A DNA stretch of 64,000 nucleotides from Simonsiella sp051414845 (GTDB lineage Bacteria > Pseudomonadota > Gammaproteobacteria > Burkholderiales > Neisseriaceae): assembly GCA_051414845.1 (NCBI GenBank), contig CP183313.1, positions 1,302,001 to 1,366,000 on the forward strand. Reading direction: 5' to 3'. This document shows positions 1-8,651 of the stretch, piece after piece. The position numbers were made by a program, and so were the translations under genes. The notes below the pieces were generated by a model. That model did not search any database. It saw nothing but the letters and a program-made list of their open reading frames with translations, and was not told the origin of the DNA. Each line of letters opens with the position of its first letter. The first letter of the stretch is position 1.

Positions 1-3000
1 TGTGTCCGTTCACGCCTTGTTCGCGCAACACAGCAATTTTCGGTTTCAGGCTGCCTGAAATGTACGGTGCAGCCAAATCTTCTTTCAAATCAAAGCTCAA
101 ATCGGCAAACAATCTCGCTTTTTCATCGCCAATCAGCGCAAATTCGCTGTCGGCGCATTCAGGATTGTCGCGCAATTTTTGGATTTGGTAAGACGTTTCC
201 TGCCACACTTTTTGCATTTCAACCACATTGAAAACGTGTTCGCCAAACGCCATGTTTTCGCTTTCAGGCAGCACTTCGCCCAGTTGATACAAGGCTTCAG
301 CAAAATCGCAATTTTCAAAAAGTGCTTGAATATATTGCAAATCTTCTTGACGAATTTGAACCACTGCGCCCAATTCTTCGTTAAACAAAATATGCGCATC
401 GTTCAAATTATTGACCAAGCGTTCCATCGCAAAATCTTCTTCCAAATCAACGGCAAAACCGCAACGGCCTGCAAACGCCATTTCCGCCAAAGCCGCAAAC
501 AAACCACCGTCTGAACGGTCGTGATATGCCAACAATTTGTTTTCATTCACTAATTGCTGTGTCAAATCGTAAAACTTTTTCAGGCAACCTGCATCAATAT
601 CAGGCGCGTCGCCGCCCAAATCATTCCACACTTGCCCCAAAGCCGAGCCGCCCATACGCGCCTTGCCCAAGCCCAAATCAATTAGCAATAACACGCTGTT
701 TTCAATCGGTTTTAAATCAGGCGTAACCGTTTTGCGTACGTCTTGCACAGGCGCAAACGCGGAAATAATCAGCGAAAGTGGCGACACCACGGCTTTTTGT
801 TCGCCATTTTCCGTCCACACCGTTTTCATGGACAAACTGTCTTTGCCAACAGGAATGCTCACGCCAAGTGCTTGACAGGTTTCAGAAACCGCTTGCACTG
901 TGCGATACAATTTCTCGTCTTCGCCTTTCACGCCGCAAGCCGCCATCCAGTTCGCCGACAATTTGATGTTGCCAATATCGCCGATGTTGGTCGCCGCGAT
1001 GTTGGTAATCGCCTCGCCGATACACATGCGCCCCGACGCTGGCGCGTTCGCGAGCGCAACGGCTGGTTTTTCGCCCATGCTCATCGCCTCGCCCTTGTGC
1101 GTGTTGAAACCCATCATGGTTACGGCGCAATCGGCAATCGGTGTTTGATATTTGCCAACCATTTGGTCGCGGTGCGTCATGCCGCCCACGCTGCGGTCGC
1201 CAATCGTAATCAGGAAATTTTTGGCGGCAACGGCTGGTAAACGCAACACGCGATAGGCACTTTCGCGCACATCGTATTGTTCCGTGTTAAACGCGTTTAC
1301 AGGCTGCCTGAAAGTTTCGTCGATGCGCGTGGTTTTAGGCGGTTTGCCGAGCAATACATTCAGCGGCAAATCCACAGGATTATTGTTGAACAAATCATCG
1401 CGCACTTGCAAATGCCCATCATCAGTCGCCGTGCCGACCACGGCAAACGGACAGCGTTCACGTTCACAAATTTGCGTAAACAAATCAAGGCGTTCAGGCA
1501 AAATCGCCAACACATAACGCTCTTGCGATTCGTTGCACCAAATTTGCAAGGGATTCAAGCCGTGTTCTTCCAACGGCACATCGCGCAAGGCGAATTTCGC
1601 GCCGCGACCAGCATCATTCACGAGTTCGGGGAACGCGTTGGACAAGCCACCTGCGCCCACGTCGTGGATAGAAATAATCGGATTTTTCTCCGCGCCAAGC
1701 TGCCAGCAACGGTCAATCACTTCCTGTGCGCGGCGTTCGATTTCGGGGTTGCCGCGTTGCACCGAGTTGAAATCCAAATCCGCGCTGTTGCTGCCCGTGT
1801 CCATAGACGACGCCGCGCCGCCGCCCAAACCGATTAACATGCCCTTGCCGCCCAGTTGGATTAACAACGCACCTTCGGGGATTTCGTGTTTGTGCGTTTG
1901 TTCCGCATTGATGTTGCCCAAGCCGCCAGCAATCATAATCGGTTTGTGGTAGCCGCGCACGGTATCGCCTTGTTTTTCTTCAAAAGTTCGGAAATAGCCG
2001 AGCAAATTCGGGCGACCAAATTCGTTGTTAAACGCTGCGCCACCGAGTGGGCCGTCAATCATAATATCCAAGGGCGACGCGATGTGTTCGGGTTTGCCGT
2101 AATCGCGTTCCCAAGGCTGCCTGAAATCGGGAATGTTCAAATTGGACGTCGTGAAACCCGTCAAACCAGCTTTTGGACGCGAACCGCGACCCGTTGCGCC
2201 TTCATCGCGGATTTCGCCGCCTGCGCCCGTCGCCGCGCCAGCGAATGGCGCGATGGCAGTCGGGTGGTTGTGCGTTTCTACTTTCATGATGATGTGCGTA
2301 TTTTCGTTATGGAAATCATACGCTTGACCATTTTCCGAATTCGGATAAAAACGCTCAATTTGTGCGCCTTCAATCACAGACGAATTGTCTTTATAGGCGA
2401 CAATCGTGCCGTTGGGTGATTTTTCGTGCGTGTCGCGAATCATGCGGAACAGCGATTTTTCTTGCTTTTCGCCATTCAAAATAAAATCGGCATTGAAAAT
2501 TTTGTGGCGGCAATGTTCCGAATTGGCTTGCGCGAACATCATCAATTCTACATCAGACGGATTGCGGTTAAGTTGTTGATAATTTTCCACTAAATAATCA
2601 ATTTCATCGGGCGATAACGCCAAACCCATCGTTTTATTCGCATTTTCCAAAGCTGCTTTGCCGCCGCCCAAAATATCAACGGTTTCAAAAGTTTGGTCTT
2701 GATGTTCAATAAATAATTTGTTGGCTGCCTGAAAATCGGGCAACACGGATTCAGTCATGCGATCGTGCAATAAACTTGCCCATTTTTGGCGTTGTTCATC
2801 ATTCAGGCTGCCTGAAAGATAAACCGCCATGCCGCGTTCAATGCGCTCAACACCAGCAATACCGCAGTTTTGGGCGATATCGGTGGCTTTGGAAGCCCAT
2901 GGCGAAATGGTGCCGATGCGTGGCGTAATCAAAAAAAAGCTTTGCTCGGCTGCAGGCGCAGATACGCGCTGGGCAGCCAACAAAGCCTGTAATTTTTCAA

Positions 3001-3160
3001 CGGTTTCTTCGCCCAATTCAGACGGCGACGCAACGAAATACCAGTATTCGCTAGACAACTGCGTTTCAGGCAGCTCCAAAGCGCGGGCTTTTTGCAATAA
3101 TTTTTGGATACGGAAAGGGGAAAGCGCGGTCGCGCCGCGTAAGGCGGTAACAACAGACAT
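1..3160 (-). CDS. purL: Phosphoribosylformylglycinamidine synthase (FGAM synthase), 3' end beyond window
   Basis: Large single-chain PurL. It catalyses the ATP- and glutamine-dependent conversion of FGAR to FGAM, the fourth step of de novo purine synthesis, in the cytoplasm. I translated the minus strand without interruption from ATG 3160 to the window edge, about 1,053 codons of an expected 1,300 or so. Visible family motifs include SPWASKATDIA near residue 95, NSEHCRHK near 215, KVETHNHPTAIAPF near 290, IHDVGAGGLSNA and a later YHDRSDGGL block. The C-terminal glutamine amidotransferase domain lies outside the window. The start is supported by a purine-rich AAGAGAG upstream. An 8-T run at 2930-2937 (coding strand) is in frame. 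No neighbour shares its operon here. Confidence 0.96.
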   Translation of the reverse strand, partial: MSVVTALRGATALSPFRIQKLLQKARALELPETQLSSEYWYFVASPSELGEETVEKLQALLAAQRVSAPAAEQSFFLITPRIGTISPWASKATDIAQNCGIAGVERIERGMAVYLSGSLNDEQRQKWASLLHDRMTESVLPDFQAANKLFIEHQDQTFETVDILGGGKAALENANKTMGLALSPDEIDYLVENYQQLNRNPSDVELMMFAQANSEHCRHKIFNADFILNGEKQEKSLFRMIRDTHEKSPNGTIVAYKDNSSVIEGAQIERFYPNSENGQAYDFHNENTHIIMKVETHNHPTAIAPFAGAATGAGGEIRDEGATGRGSRPKAGLTGFTTSNLNIPDFRQPWERDYGKPEHIASPLDIMIDGPLGGAAFNNEFGRPNLLGYFRTFEEKQGDTVRGYHKPIMIAGGLGNINAEQTHKHEIPEGALLIQLGGKGMLIGLGGGAASSMDTGSNSADLDFNSVQRGNPEIERRAQEVIDRCWQLGAEKNPIISIHDVGAGGLSNAFPELVNDAGRGAKFALRDVPLEEHGLNPLQIWCNESQERYVLAILPERLDLFTQICERERCPFAVVGTATDDGHLQVRDDLFNNNPVDLPLNVLLGKPPKTTRIDETFRQPVNAFNTEQYDVRESAYRVLRLPAVAAKNFLITIGDRSVGGMTHRDQMVGKYQTPIADCAVTMMGFNTHKGEAMSMGEKPAVALANAPASGRMCIGEAITNIAATNIGDIGNIKLSANWMAACGVKGEDEKLYRTVQAVSETCQALGVSIPVGKDSLSMKTVWTENGEQKAVVSPLSLIISAFAPVQDVRKTVTPDLKPIENSVLLLIDLGLGKARMGGSALGQVWNDLGGDAPDIDAGCLKKFYDLTQQLVNENKLLAYHDRSDGGLFAALAEMAFAGRCGFAVDLEEDFAMERLVNNLNDAHILFNEELGAVVQIRQEDLQYIQALFENCDFAEALYQLGEVLPESENMAFGEHVFNVVEMQKVWQETSYQIQKLRDNPECADSEFALIGDEKARLFADLSFDLKEDLAAPYISGSLKPKIAVLREQGVNGH

Positions 3161-3260
3161 GGTTTGAACTCTCTTAATTGTGTGGGTTGGACAAGAAAAT
3201 TTGAAGGGCAATTATAGCGGATTTTAGAGCTTTCAGGCTGCCTGAAACTATTGTTCATCA

Positions 3261-3992
3261 TCACGGAATGGCAATTTTAAGCGAATCTTCACTTGGTGCA
3301 TGAACGCTTTTGGTGCGGCTGATTGCCCATTTTTGGTCTGCACGAAAGCTAAGTGTTTCGCCATGTTGTATGGTAATGTTGGCACTGATGATGTAGCTGC
3401 AAATGCTTAATAAAGTGGCATGTAAGGTATTGACTGCGGTTTGGCTATTGAGAATTTCTTCATTTTTGCCAAATTTTTGCATACCTACGGTATAGAGTTG
3501 ATTGCCTTGCTGATTTTTGCCGATTCCGATGTATACCCAAATCATGATGGGCAATTCGTTATGGTGCAACGCTTACGCGTTTTTACGATAGAAATCCGCG
3601 GTAAATAGAGTACCTGAAGTGTACACGCCCGTAGCGTTGCTTTAATTGAAACAACTTGTAACAATTTTGCTATACAGTTTCATTCTTTCAAGTTCGCTCT
3701 TGGGATTGTGATTGATAACGCTCACCATCAAATGCGCTTGATGTGCTTGCGCAATGGCAACGGCATCGGGGCTGTAGTAATTGCCCTTGGCATAATAAAC
3801 GGCTTCATTATTTGGAATCGGCACAAGCATTAATGCGATAGCGCACAACATATCGCCTACATTGAGCATAAGTGAACCTTGCTGCATTTGTGCTTGGCTG
3901 GTATCAATTTGCTATTGTGTTTGCAAATCTTGTAATAATTGTTGGTAGCGAAATTGATTGCTTGCTGGCAACACGAAACCGTTTTCTAACAT
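3261..3992 (-). pseudogene. DUF4261-like protein, three in-frame stop codons
   Basis: One reading frame from ATG 3992 down to 3261 encodes about 240 residues resembling DUF4261 proteins, a family of unknown function. Recognisable pieces are ALMLVPIPNNEAVYYAKGNY, AQAHQAHLMVSV, GVYTSGTLFTADFY and IWVYIGIG. The frame is interrupted by TAG at 3914-3912, TAA at 3644-3642 and TAA at 3575-3573. No frameshift is needed to join the pieces, so each stop could come from a single C-to-T change in a glutamine codon. It lies between purL and the candidate small RNA. I read it as an inactivated gene; the family match is from memory of the motif pattern. Confidence 0.7.
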
Positions 3993-4108
3993 GATTTTCC
4001 TTTGTGGAATTAAAATTTCATGCGTTAATTTATGATGAATAAGTGGGGAGTTTTTATCGCTCAATTGGGACAACTACTTTTCAGGCTGCCTGAAAGCCAA
4101 TCTGAGGG

Positions 4109-4136
4109 TTTACAAAATGAAAAATTATTGTATAAT
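4109..4136 (+). promoter_or_regulatory. Sigma-70 promoter of candidate small RNA
   Basis: TTTACA at 4109-4114 and a perfect TATAAT at 4131-4136 are separated by 16 bp. Transcription would start near 4142-4144. No start codon with a ribosome binding site and a plausible protein follows; a structured segment with an intrinsic terminator does. Confidence 0.7.
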
Positions 4137-4141
4137 TCGTC

Positions 4142-4233
4142 TCAAGTTCAGCCCTACCCGCCCATACACCAAGGGCTGGACCTAGAAACGCCAGAGGACA
4201 CCGCCAACCCCTTCTCTGGCGTTTCGCTTTTTT
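4142..4233 (+). ncRNA. Candidate small RNA, about 90 nt, two hairpins
   Basis: Downstream of a near-consensus promoter lies a short unit with two hairpins. The first pairs CAGCCCT (4149-4155) with AGGGCTG (4172-4178) around a C-rich 16-nt loop containing ACCCGCCC. The second is a perfect 12-bp stem, GAAACGCCAGAG (4185-4196) with CTCTGGCGTTTC (4214-4225), whose loop also holds ACCGCC and ACCCC, followed by GC and six T residues. That is a standard Rho-independent end. C-rich single-stranded loops are typical of trans-acting RNAs that pair with G-rich Shine-Dalgarno regions, so mRNA repression is my inference. I do not recognise it as 6S, SRP, tmRNA, RNase P or a described neisserial small RNA. 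Confidence 0.6.
4185..4233 (+). terminator. Intrinsic terminator of candidate small RNA
   Basis: Perfect 12-bp stem (4185-4196 with 4214-4225), 17-nt loop, then T6 at 4228-4233. Confidence 0.8.
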
Positions 4234-4348
4234 GTTGGTTTTAGATATTCACTTTTCAGGCTGCCTGAAAATGGAATATTGATTTTTATCTGACCAATAC
4301 AATTAGGCTGCCTGAAAATTTTTTTGTTTTCAGGCAGCCTTGTTTTGC

Positions 4349-5092
4349 TTATGGCATGAGCATACCGCCGTTTACATGCAAAGTTTGCCCCGTAATGTAT
4401 TTGGCTTGTTCAGAAGCAAGAAAAGCAACCGCGTCGGCAATGTCTTGTGCTTCGCCAAAACGTCCTAATGCAGTTTGTGCTTCAAACATTTTACGCATTT
4501 CTTCAGGCAGCGCGCGTGTCATATCGGTATCAATAAAACCCGGTGCTACACAGTTTACCGTGATGCCACGGCTACCCACTTCACGCGCGAGTGATTTGGA
4601 AAAACCCATAAGCGCAGCTTTAGCGGCGGCGTAATTGGTTTGACCTACATTACCCATAGTGCCGACAACGGATGTGATGTTGATAATGCGGCCACTACGC
4701 TGTTTCATCATGCCACGCAACACGGCTTTACTGGCACGATACACGGATTTTAAATTGACTTCCATGATTTCGTCCCATTCTTCTTCTTTCATGCGCATGA
4801 GCAAATTGTCGCGCGTAATGCCTGCGTTGTTGACCAATATATCCAAACGACCGAATTCTTTTTCTATGTCGGCAATGAGATTTTCAATGCTGTCGCTTTG
4901 CGCAGCGTTTAATACGCGACCTTGTCCTTGCCATTGCGCCAAGCGTTCGCCAATTGCGGCTGCGCCTGATTCAGAAGTTGCCGTGCCAATGACTCTTGCC
5001 CCAGCTTGCGCCAATGTGTCGGCAATAGCTGCACCAATACCGCGTGTCGCGCCTGTTACCAATACGATTTTATCTTGTAATGTTATTTGCAT
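4349..5092 (-). CDS. fabG: 3-oxoacyl-[acyl-carrier-protein] reductase
   Basis: NADPH-dependent reduction of beta-ketoacyl-ACP in type II fatty acid synthesis, a cytoplasmic tetrameric enzyme. At 247 residues it has the usual length of the short-chain dehydrogenase family. The cofactor motif TGATRGIG is at residues 13-20, NNAG at 88-91 and the catalytic Ser141, Tyr154 and Lys158 fall in the expected SVVG...YAAAK context. The C-terminus GQTLHVNGGMLMP is typical of FabG rather than other SDR enzymes. It stands alone here: no acpP, fabD or fabF neighbour is present, so it is separated from the fab cluster seen in many proteobacteria. DUS pairs lie on both sides. Confidence 0.95.
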   Translation of the reverse strand: MQITLQDKIVLVTGATRGIGAAIADTLAQAGARVIGTATSESGAAAIGERLAQWQGQGRVLNAAQSDSIENLIADIEKEFGRLDILVNNAGITRDNLLMRMKEEEWDEIMEVNLKSVYRASKAVLRGMMKQRSGRIINITSVVGTMGNVGQTNYAAAKAALMGFSKSLAREVGSRGITVNCVAPGFIDTDMTRALPEEMRKMFEAQTALGRFGEAQDIADAVAFLASEQAKYITGQTLHVNGGMLMP

Positions 5093-5188
5093 TTTTTGCT
5101 CTATTCTCTAATGAGTTAATCATACTTTGCCTATATATTTTCAGGCAGCCTGCATTATACAGGCTGCCTGAAAGTTTTGAGTGTTTAT

Positions 5189-5656
5189 TTAAAAAGCTTC
5201 ACAGTTTGAAGGCTGCGTTGCTGTAATACTTGGGCTACCACCTGATAATTTGCATTTCGATACAGTCCCATTACTACTGCTCCACAAAAAGAACTTATTG
5301 CCCTCGCGAATAGGTGTAGCCTGAATATTCACATTAAATATTTTTCCATCTGCGCTGACTAGTGGCGTAAAAGCGTATTTTGCCGTTTGTGCAGCTGGAA
5401 TAGATGCAATACGAGCATTAACAAATGTTCTTACAGCTTGCTCTGTTGCTAAATTTCTAGAATTCGTCATTTTTTCATTTTCAAGACTCTGATAAATACC
5501 TGTAATGGTCGTTTTTGCCTCACTTAAATTAGTTTTCTCAACATATGATTGATATGAAGGCAAAGCAACAGCAGCAAGTATGCCTAAAATAACAATTGCA
5601 ATCATCATTTCAGTAAGCGAAAAGCCGGAAAAGTTCTGTTTAAAGCGTAAATTCAT
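5189..5656 (-). CDS. pilX: Minor type IV pilin, PilX/PilL-like
   Basis: Small pilin with a class III leader: cleavage after Gly11 gives mature FSLTEMMIAIVILGILAAVA, with Glu at mature position 5, and the hydrophobic helix that packs into the pilus core. Mature length is about 144 residues with a disulfide-sized Cys pair near the C-terminus. It is the last gene of the five-gene minor pilin operon and overlaps the preceding gene by ATGA. In Neisseria the fifth gene of this locus is pilX (meningococcus) or pilL (gonococcus), affecting aggregation and DNA uptake. The assignment rests on position and type; the globular part is too variable to identify by eye. Confidence 0.8.
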   Translation of the reverse strand: MNLRFKQNFSGFSLTEMMIAIVILGILAAVALPSYQSYVEKTNLSEAKTTITGIYQSLENEKMTNSRNLATEQAVRTFVNARIASIPAAQTAKYAFTPLVSADGKIFNVNIQATPIREGNKFFLWSSSNGTVSKCKLSGGSPSITATQPSNCEAF

Positions 5657-6234
5657 TGCATTAATTCCACATAAGATTGTAAGAGTACTGTTGTATTTTC
5701 ATTATCACCATTTGCTTTTGCAGTGATTCTAAAAATTTCCTTATCTGTTGAATCAGCAGGTGTACCTAAATATTCAATAATGTAACGACCTGTATTATCA
5801 GCTGTTGCAATACTATGATTCGCACTGTCTAATACGGTTGAATTAGCGTTGGTTTTACAGTTATTGTTTACATTTTCAGAACACCGATACCACGCTTCTA
5901 CTGTAGAATTCGAGCTACCACTATACGCAAAAGGAGCTTTAATTTTATCATTATCAAATGAACCTTTTGCAGGCTGACAATATCCATTGTCACACGCATC
6001 AGTAAAATTTGTTGTATGCGCTTTATCTTCTGATAGCTCAAGAATACGACTTTCAGCTTCTTGCAAGCCAAGCTCTGCACGACTTAAAGCAACTTTACGA
6101 TCCGCCTCATTACTACTTGAGCGCATTTCAGTCAATGAAGATTGTGTGGTTACAATCACTAAAAAAGCAATGACTAACATTAAAACCATCACTAGAAATA
6201 GCGAAAAGCCTCGTTGTGAATTTTTATATTTCAT
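5653..6234 (-). CDS. pilK: Minor pilin PilK / PilX_N family
   Basis: Pilin-like protein of 193 residues. The leader is cut after Gly9, giving mature FSLFLVMVLMLVIAFLVIV. Mature position 5 is Leu, not the usual Glu, which fits the PilX_N/GspK-like family whose members sit at the pilus tip. It is the fourth gene of the operon, with 12 bp to the upstream pilJ and an ATGA overlap with pilX. Expected role: priming complex for type IV pilus assembly together with PilH, PilI and PilJ. Confidence 0.82.
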   Translation of the reverse strand: MKYKNSQRGFSLFLVMVLMLVIAFLVIVTTQSSLTEMRSSSNEADRKVALSRAELGLQEAESRILELSEDKAHTTNFTDACDNGYCQPAKGSFDNDKIKAPFAYSGSSNSTVEAWYRCSENVNNNCKTNANSTVLDSANHSIATADNTGRYIIEYLGTPADSTDKEIFRITAKANGDNENTTVLLQSYVELMQ

Positions 6235-6246
6235 AATGTTATTACC

Positions 6247-7299
6247 TTATGGTTCAATTTCAAATTTGTGAGCACATTGACTACCGCCACGTACACTTGC
6301 ATTAACAATATATGATGCTTGACTAGAATTGCCTTCTCCAACTGTATTACGGACTGTAAATCTAATTTGGGCTAATGCGGGCAGATTTTCTGTATTCAAA
6401 GCATTTGAATAATTGAAGGTTAGAGAATTCGCTGGCAAAAGCTCGTTAGGATTACACTCTCCTTCATAAGCAAAGCTAACATCCATATTATCAATTTTTG
6501 TACTCAATAATTGAGGATTCTCGGGCCATGTCCCATTAGGCTGTAGCTCATATCTTAATAAGCTATTTTTTCCATTTACTGTCGCAACTATGTAAGCAAC
6601 TGCATTTAATTTACTGATAGACAATGTCCCTAAATTGTCAGGTTTAATATCAGAGCCAACTCCGTTTAATGCACCATTGAATGCCAAGGCATTATTATTG
6701 ATTGCACCAGTTGGCGTAAATAAATAAGCATTCTGACAACTACTCAATACCATGGGCCCTTGTGCTGAAGCTGTTGAAGTAATTTCATCGCTGTTAGCAT
6801 TGATAACTTCTGCTGAATCATATGAACCAGATAGAGATTGTAAACCTACATTACCCTTACCATAAATAAAAATAAGAGCATTACTTACCCTCGCTCCAGG
6901 TAAGTTAATACCTGCTACATTATCAGTCCAAATAACGCCATATCCACTATTTGAATTAGCGGCTAATCGAATAGCATTATTGGCACGACCAATTGTAGTA
7001 TTTGTTATATCTGGAAAATCAACTGAAGTAGCAGCTGCAGCACCCGCTGGTTGAATTAATTTGCCTGTAGTAAAGCATCCGAAGCTACCCGCTACACGTG
7101 CATCGCGCATAATCATAGTTGCGGCATTACGCAAATCATTTTGCACATTAATGCGTTGTTGTGCAGATATATTTAATTTGCGAGTAATAAAATAAGTACT
7201 GCTGGCAGCCAAAACAACAATGATAGCCAAAGCACTGGCAACAAGAAACTCAATAAGGGTAAAACCACGAGTTTTAGGATTAAAATGATAGGTTTTCAT
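6247..7299 (-). CDS. pilJ: Minor pilin PilJ / PilW family
   Basis: Large minor pilin of 350 residues, the typical size for the PilW family. The class III leader is cleaved after Gly12, leaving FTLIEFLVASALAIIVVLAA with Glu5 in the mature protein. The long globular domain contains several cysteines. It is the third gene of the minor pilin operon; 5 bp separate it from pilI. Like its homologues it probably promotes pilus assembly from the inner membrane and remains in or near the pilus tip. Confidence 0.88.
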   Translation of the reverse strand: MKTYHFNPKTRGFTLIEFLVASALAIIVVLAASSTYFITRKLNISAQQRINVQNDLRNAATMIMRDARVAGSFGCFTTGKLIQPAGAAAATSVDFPDITNTTIGRANNAIRLAANSNSGYGVIWTDNVAGINLPGARVSNALIFIYGKGNVGLQSLSGSYDSAEVINANSDEITSTASAQGPMVLSSCQNAYLFTPTGAINNNALAFNGALNGVGSDIKPDNLGTLSISKLNAVAYIVATVNGKNSLLRYELQPNGTWPENPQLLSTKIDNMDVSFAYEGECNPNELLPANSLTFNYSNALNTENLPALAQIRFTVRNTVGEGNSSQASYIVNASVRGGSQCAHKFEIEP

Positions 7300-7304
7300 G
7301 CTTT

Positions 7305-7901
7305 TTACCCTTTAACTTTTAATACGTAAGTAAATGCTGTTTTTTGATTGGCGTCATTGCTATTAACATCTTTCATTTCCCAAGCAACTTTAATTACTGT
7401 TTCACCACCACCTGCTACACAATTGGCTTGAAAATTGTTGCCATTTAACGTAGGTTCTGCAGGATTATTATTATCTACACACACAGCATATCTAATACCA
7501 GACACATCAGGAATTTGATTTAAAGCTGCCTCAAAATTATCCAATTGTGCTTGTGCTAAAGCCTGCTTGGTGTTGGCACTAATACTCGCCAAATTAGCAA
7601 AATTTTTACTTGAATCCACTTGCCGACCATTCCCAGCAATAGTTGTATATTCATTGTAGCTCGTGGCAATAACATTGCCATTTTTAGCTAAAGTAGGATT
7701 AATTTGCATACCTTCAGCCAATGACTCTGCTGCCTGAGCAACCAATGTGCGATTTTCTGCTTCACCCACACCAGCTACAGAACGAACTTGCGCAAGCATA
7801 AGCGCCAAAATACCAAAAGTTAATAAAAACACAGAAACCATTACTTCAATGATTGTGGCACCTTGCATTTTTTTCTTGGCAATTAATAAGTTGGATTTCA
7901 T
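7305..7901 (-). CDS. pilI: Minor pilin PilI / PilV family
   Basis: A 198-residue pilin-like protein with leader KKKMQG and cleavage after Gly14, giving mature ATIIEVMVSVFLLTFGILAL with Glu5. The VMVSVFLLTFGILAL hydrophobic segment and the following GxAEA-like ENRTLVAQAAE stretch are typical of PilV/PilI proteins. Second gene of the operon, 33 bp downstream of pilH. Role: minor pilin in the priming complex of type IV pili. Confidence 0.87.
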   Translation of the reverse strand: MKSNLLIAKKKMQGATIIEVMVSVFLLTFGILALMLAQVRSVAGVGEAENRTLVAQAAESLAEGMQINPTLAKNGNVIATSYNEYTTIAGNGRQVDSSKNFANLASISANTKQALAQAQLDNFEAALNQIPDVSGIRYAVCVDNNNPAEPTLNGNNFQANCVAGGGETVIKVAWEMKDVNSNDANQKTAFTYVLKVKG

Positions 7902-7934
7902 TTTATCTTACTCTTTGTAAATTAAATTTTATCA

Positions 7935-8636
7935 TTATGACTGACACAATTCGTTGTCATTACCTTTATCCGCACACACACTCACATTTCCTGATGGAGA
8001 AATAACTACATAACGCCAAAAAGCGCGGTTTTCTATCCTTTCAGCTTCTTTAATAATGAATCGTGCATACTGATTACCCACTACTATGCCAGCCAGCGAA
8101 TTTGCTTGCGCTTGGGTACCAAATTGACCATTAGGGAAAAATACCATTTGCATTGGTCCTGCTGCATTGGTGCATGCAGGATTTGCCCCAGTACCGCAAT
8201 ATTGCAATTCCATACTGATAAATTTATTATCACTGTCTCCATTAATACCAATGGTGCGCAAATCAATATCAGCAGGATTTCCATTAGTAGCATATGCACC
8301 ATTTTGATTAGCATCTGCAAATGCTTTCAATCCACTTCTTGCCGAATCAGCATGACCATTATTAAATACATTTGAATTACAAGCACCAGAGGGGCGTCCA
8401 TCACTACGAATCGTATCCCCACAAATAACAACAGGCATATTCATTCGCACAGCTTCACCTTTAGCATAACGAAACAGATTACCAATTTGCTCCGCTCGGT
8501 TACTAATACGCGATTTAGCAATAAAATTCCCCATGCTAGGCATAGCAATCGCCGCCATAATCCCCATAATCGCTAAAGTAACCATCAACTCAACCAAGGT
8601 AAAACCCTTGATATTTTGGTGCTTTTTCATCTTCAT
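7935..8636 (-). CDS. pilH: Minor pilin PilH / FimT (GspH family)
   Basis: Pilin-like protein of 233 residues. The prepilin peptidase site KG|FTLVE follows Gly11, with Glu at mature position 5 and hydrophobic helix LMVTLAIMGIMAAIAMP. The conserved stretch with RAEQIGNLFRYAKGEAVRMN is the FimT/GspH signature region. It is the first gene of the minor pilin operon and starts 15 bp after the dnaB stop, matching the dnaB-pilH-I-J-K-X order of Neisseria. FimT-type minor pilins are linked to DNA binding in natural transformation in other bacteria, which would fit a genome full of uptake sequences. Confidence 0.88.
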   Translation of the reverse strand: MKMKKHQNIKGFTLVELMVTLAIMGIMAAIAMPSMGNFIAKSRISNRAEQIGNLFRYAKGEAVRMNMPVVICGDTIRSDGRPSGACNSNVFNNGHADSARSGLKAFADANQNGAYATNGNPADIDLRTIGINGDSDNKFISMELQYCGTGANPACTNAAGPMQMVFFPNGQFGTQAQANSLAGIVVGNQYARFIIKEAERIENRAFWRYVVISPSGNVSVCADKGNDNELCQS

Positions 8637-8651
8637 CTATCCTATTATTTT

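Noticed and set aside
743..2419. Several long plus-strand open frames (for example 743-1240, 1277-1837, 1886-2419)
   Set aside because: They are antisense to purL, which reads without interruption on the minus strand with clear family motifs.
4032..4244. 70-residue plus-strand open frame
   Set aside because: It contains a DUS and runs through the small-RNA promoter and terminator; no ribosome binding site or protein-like features.
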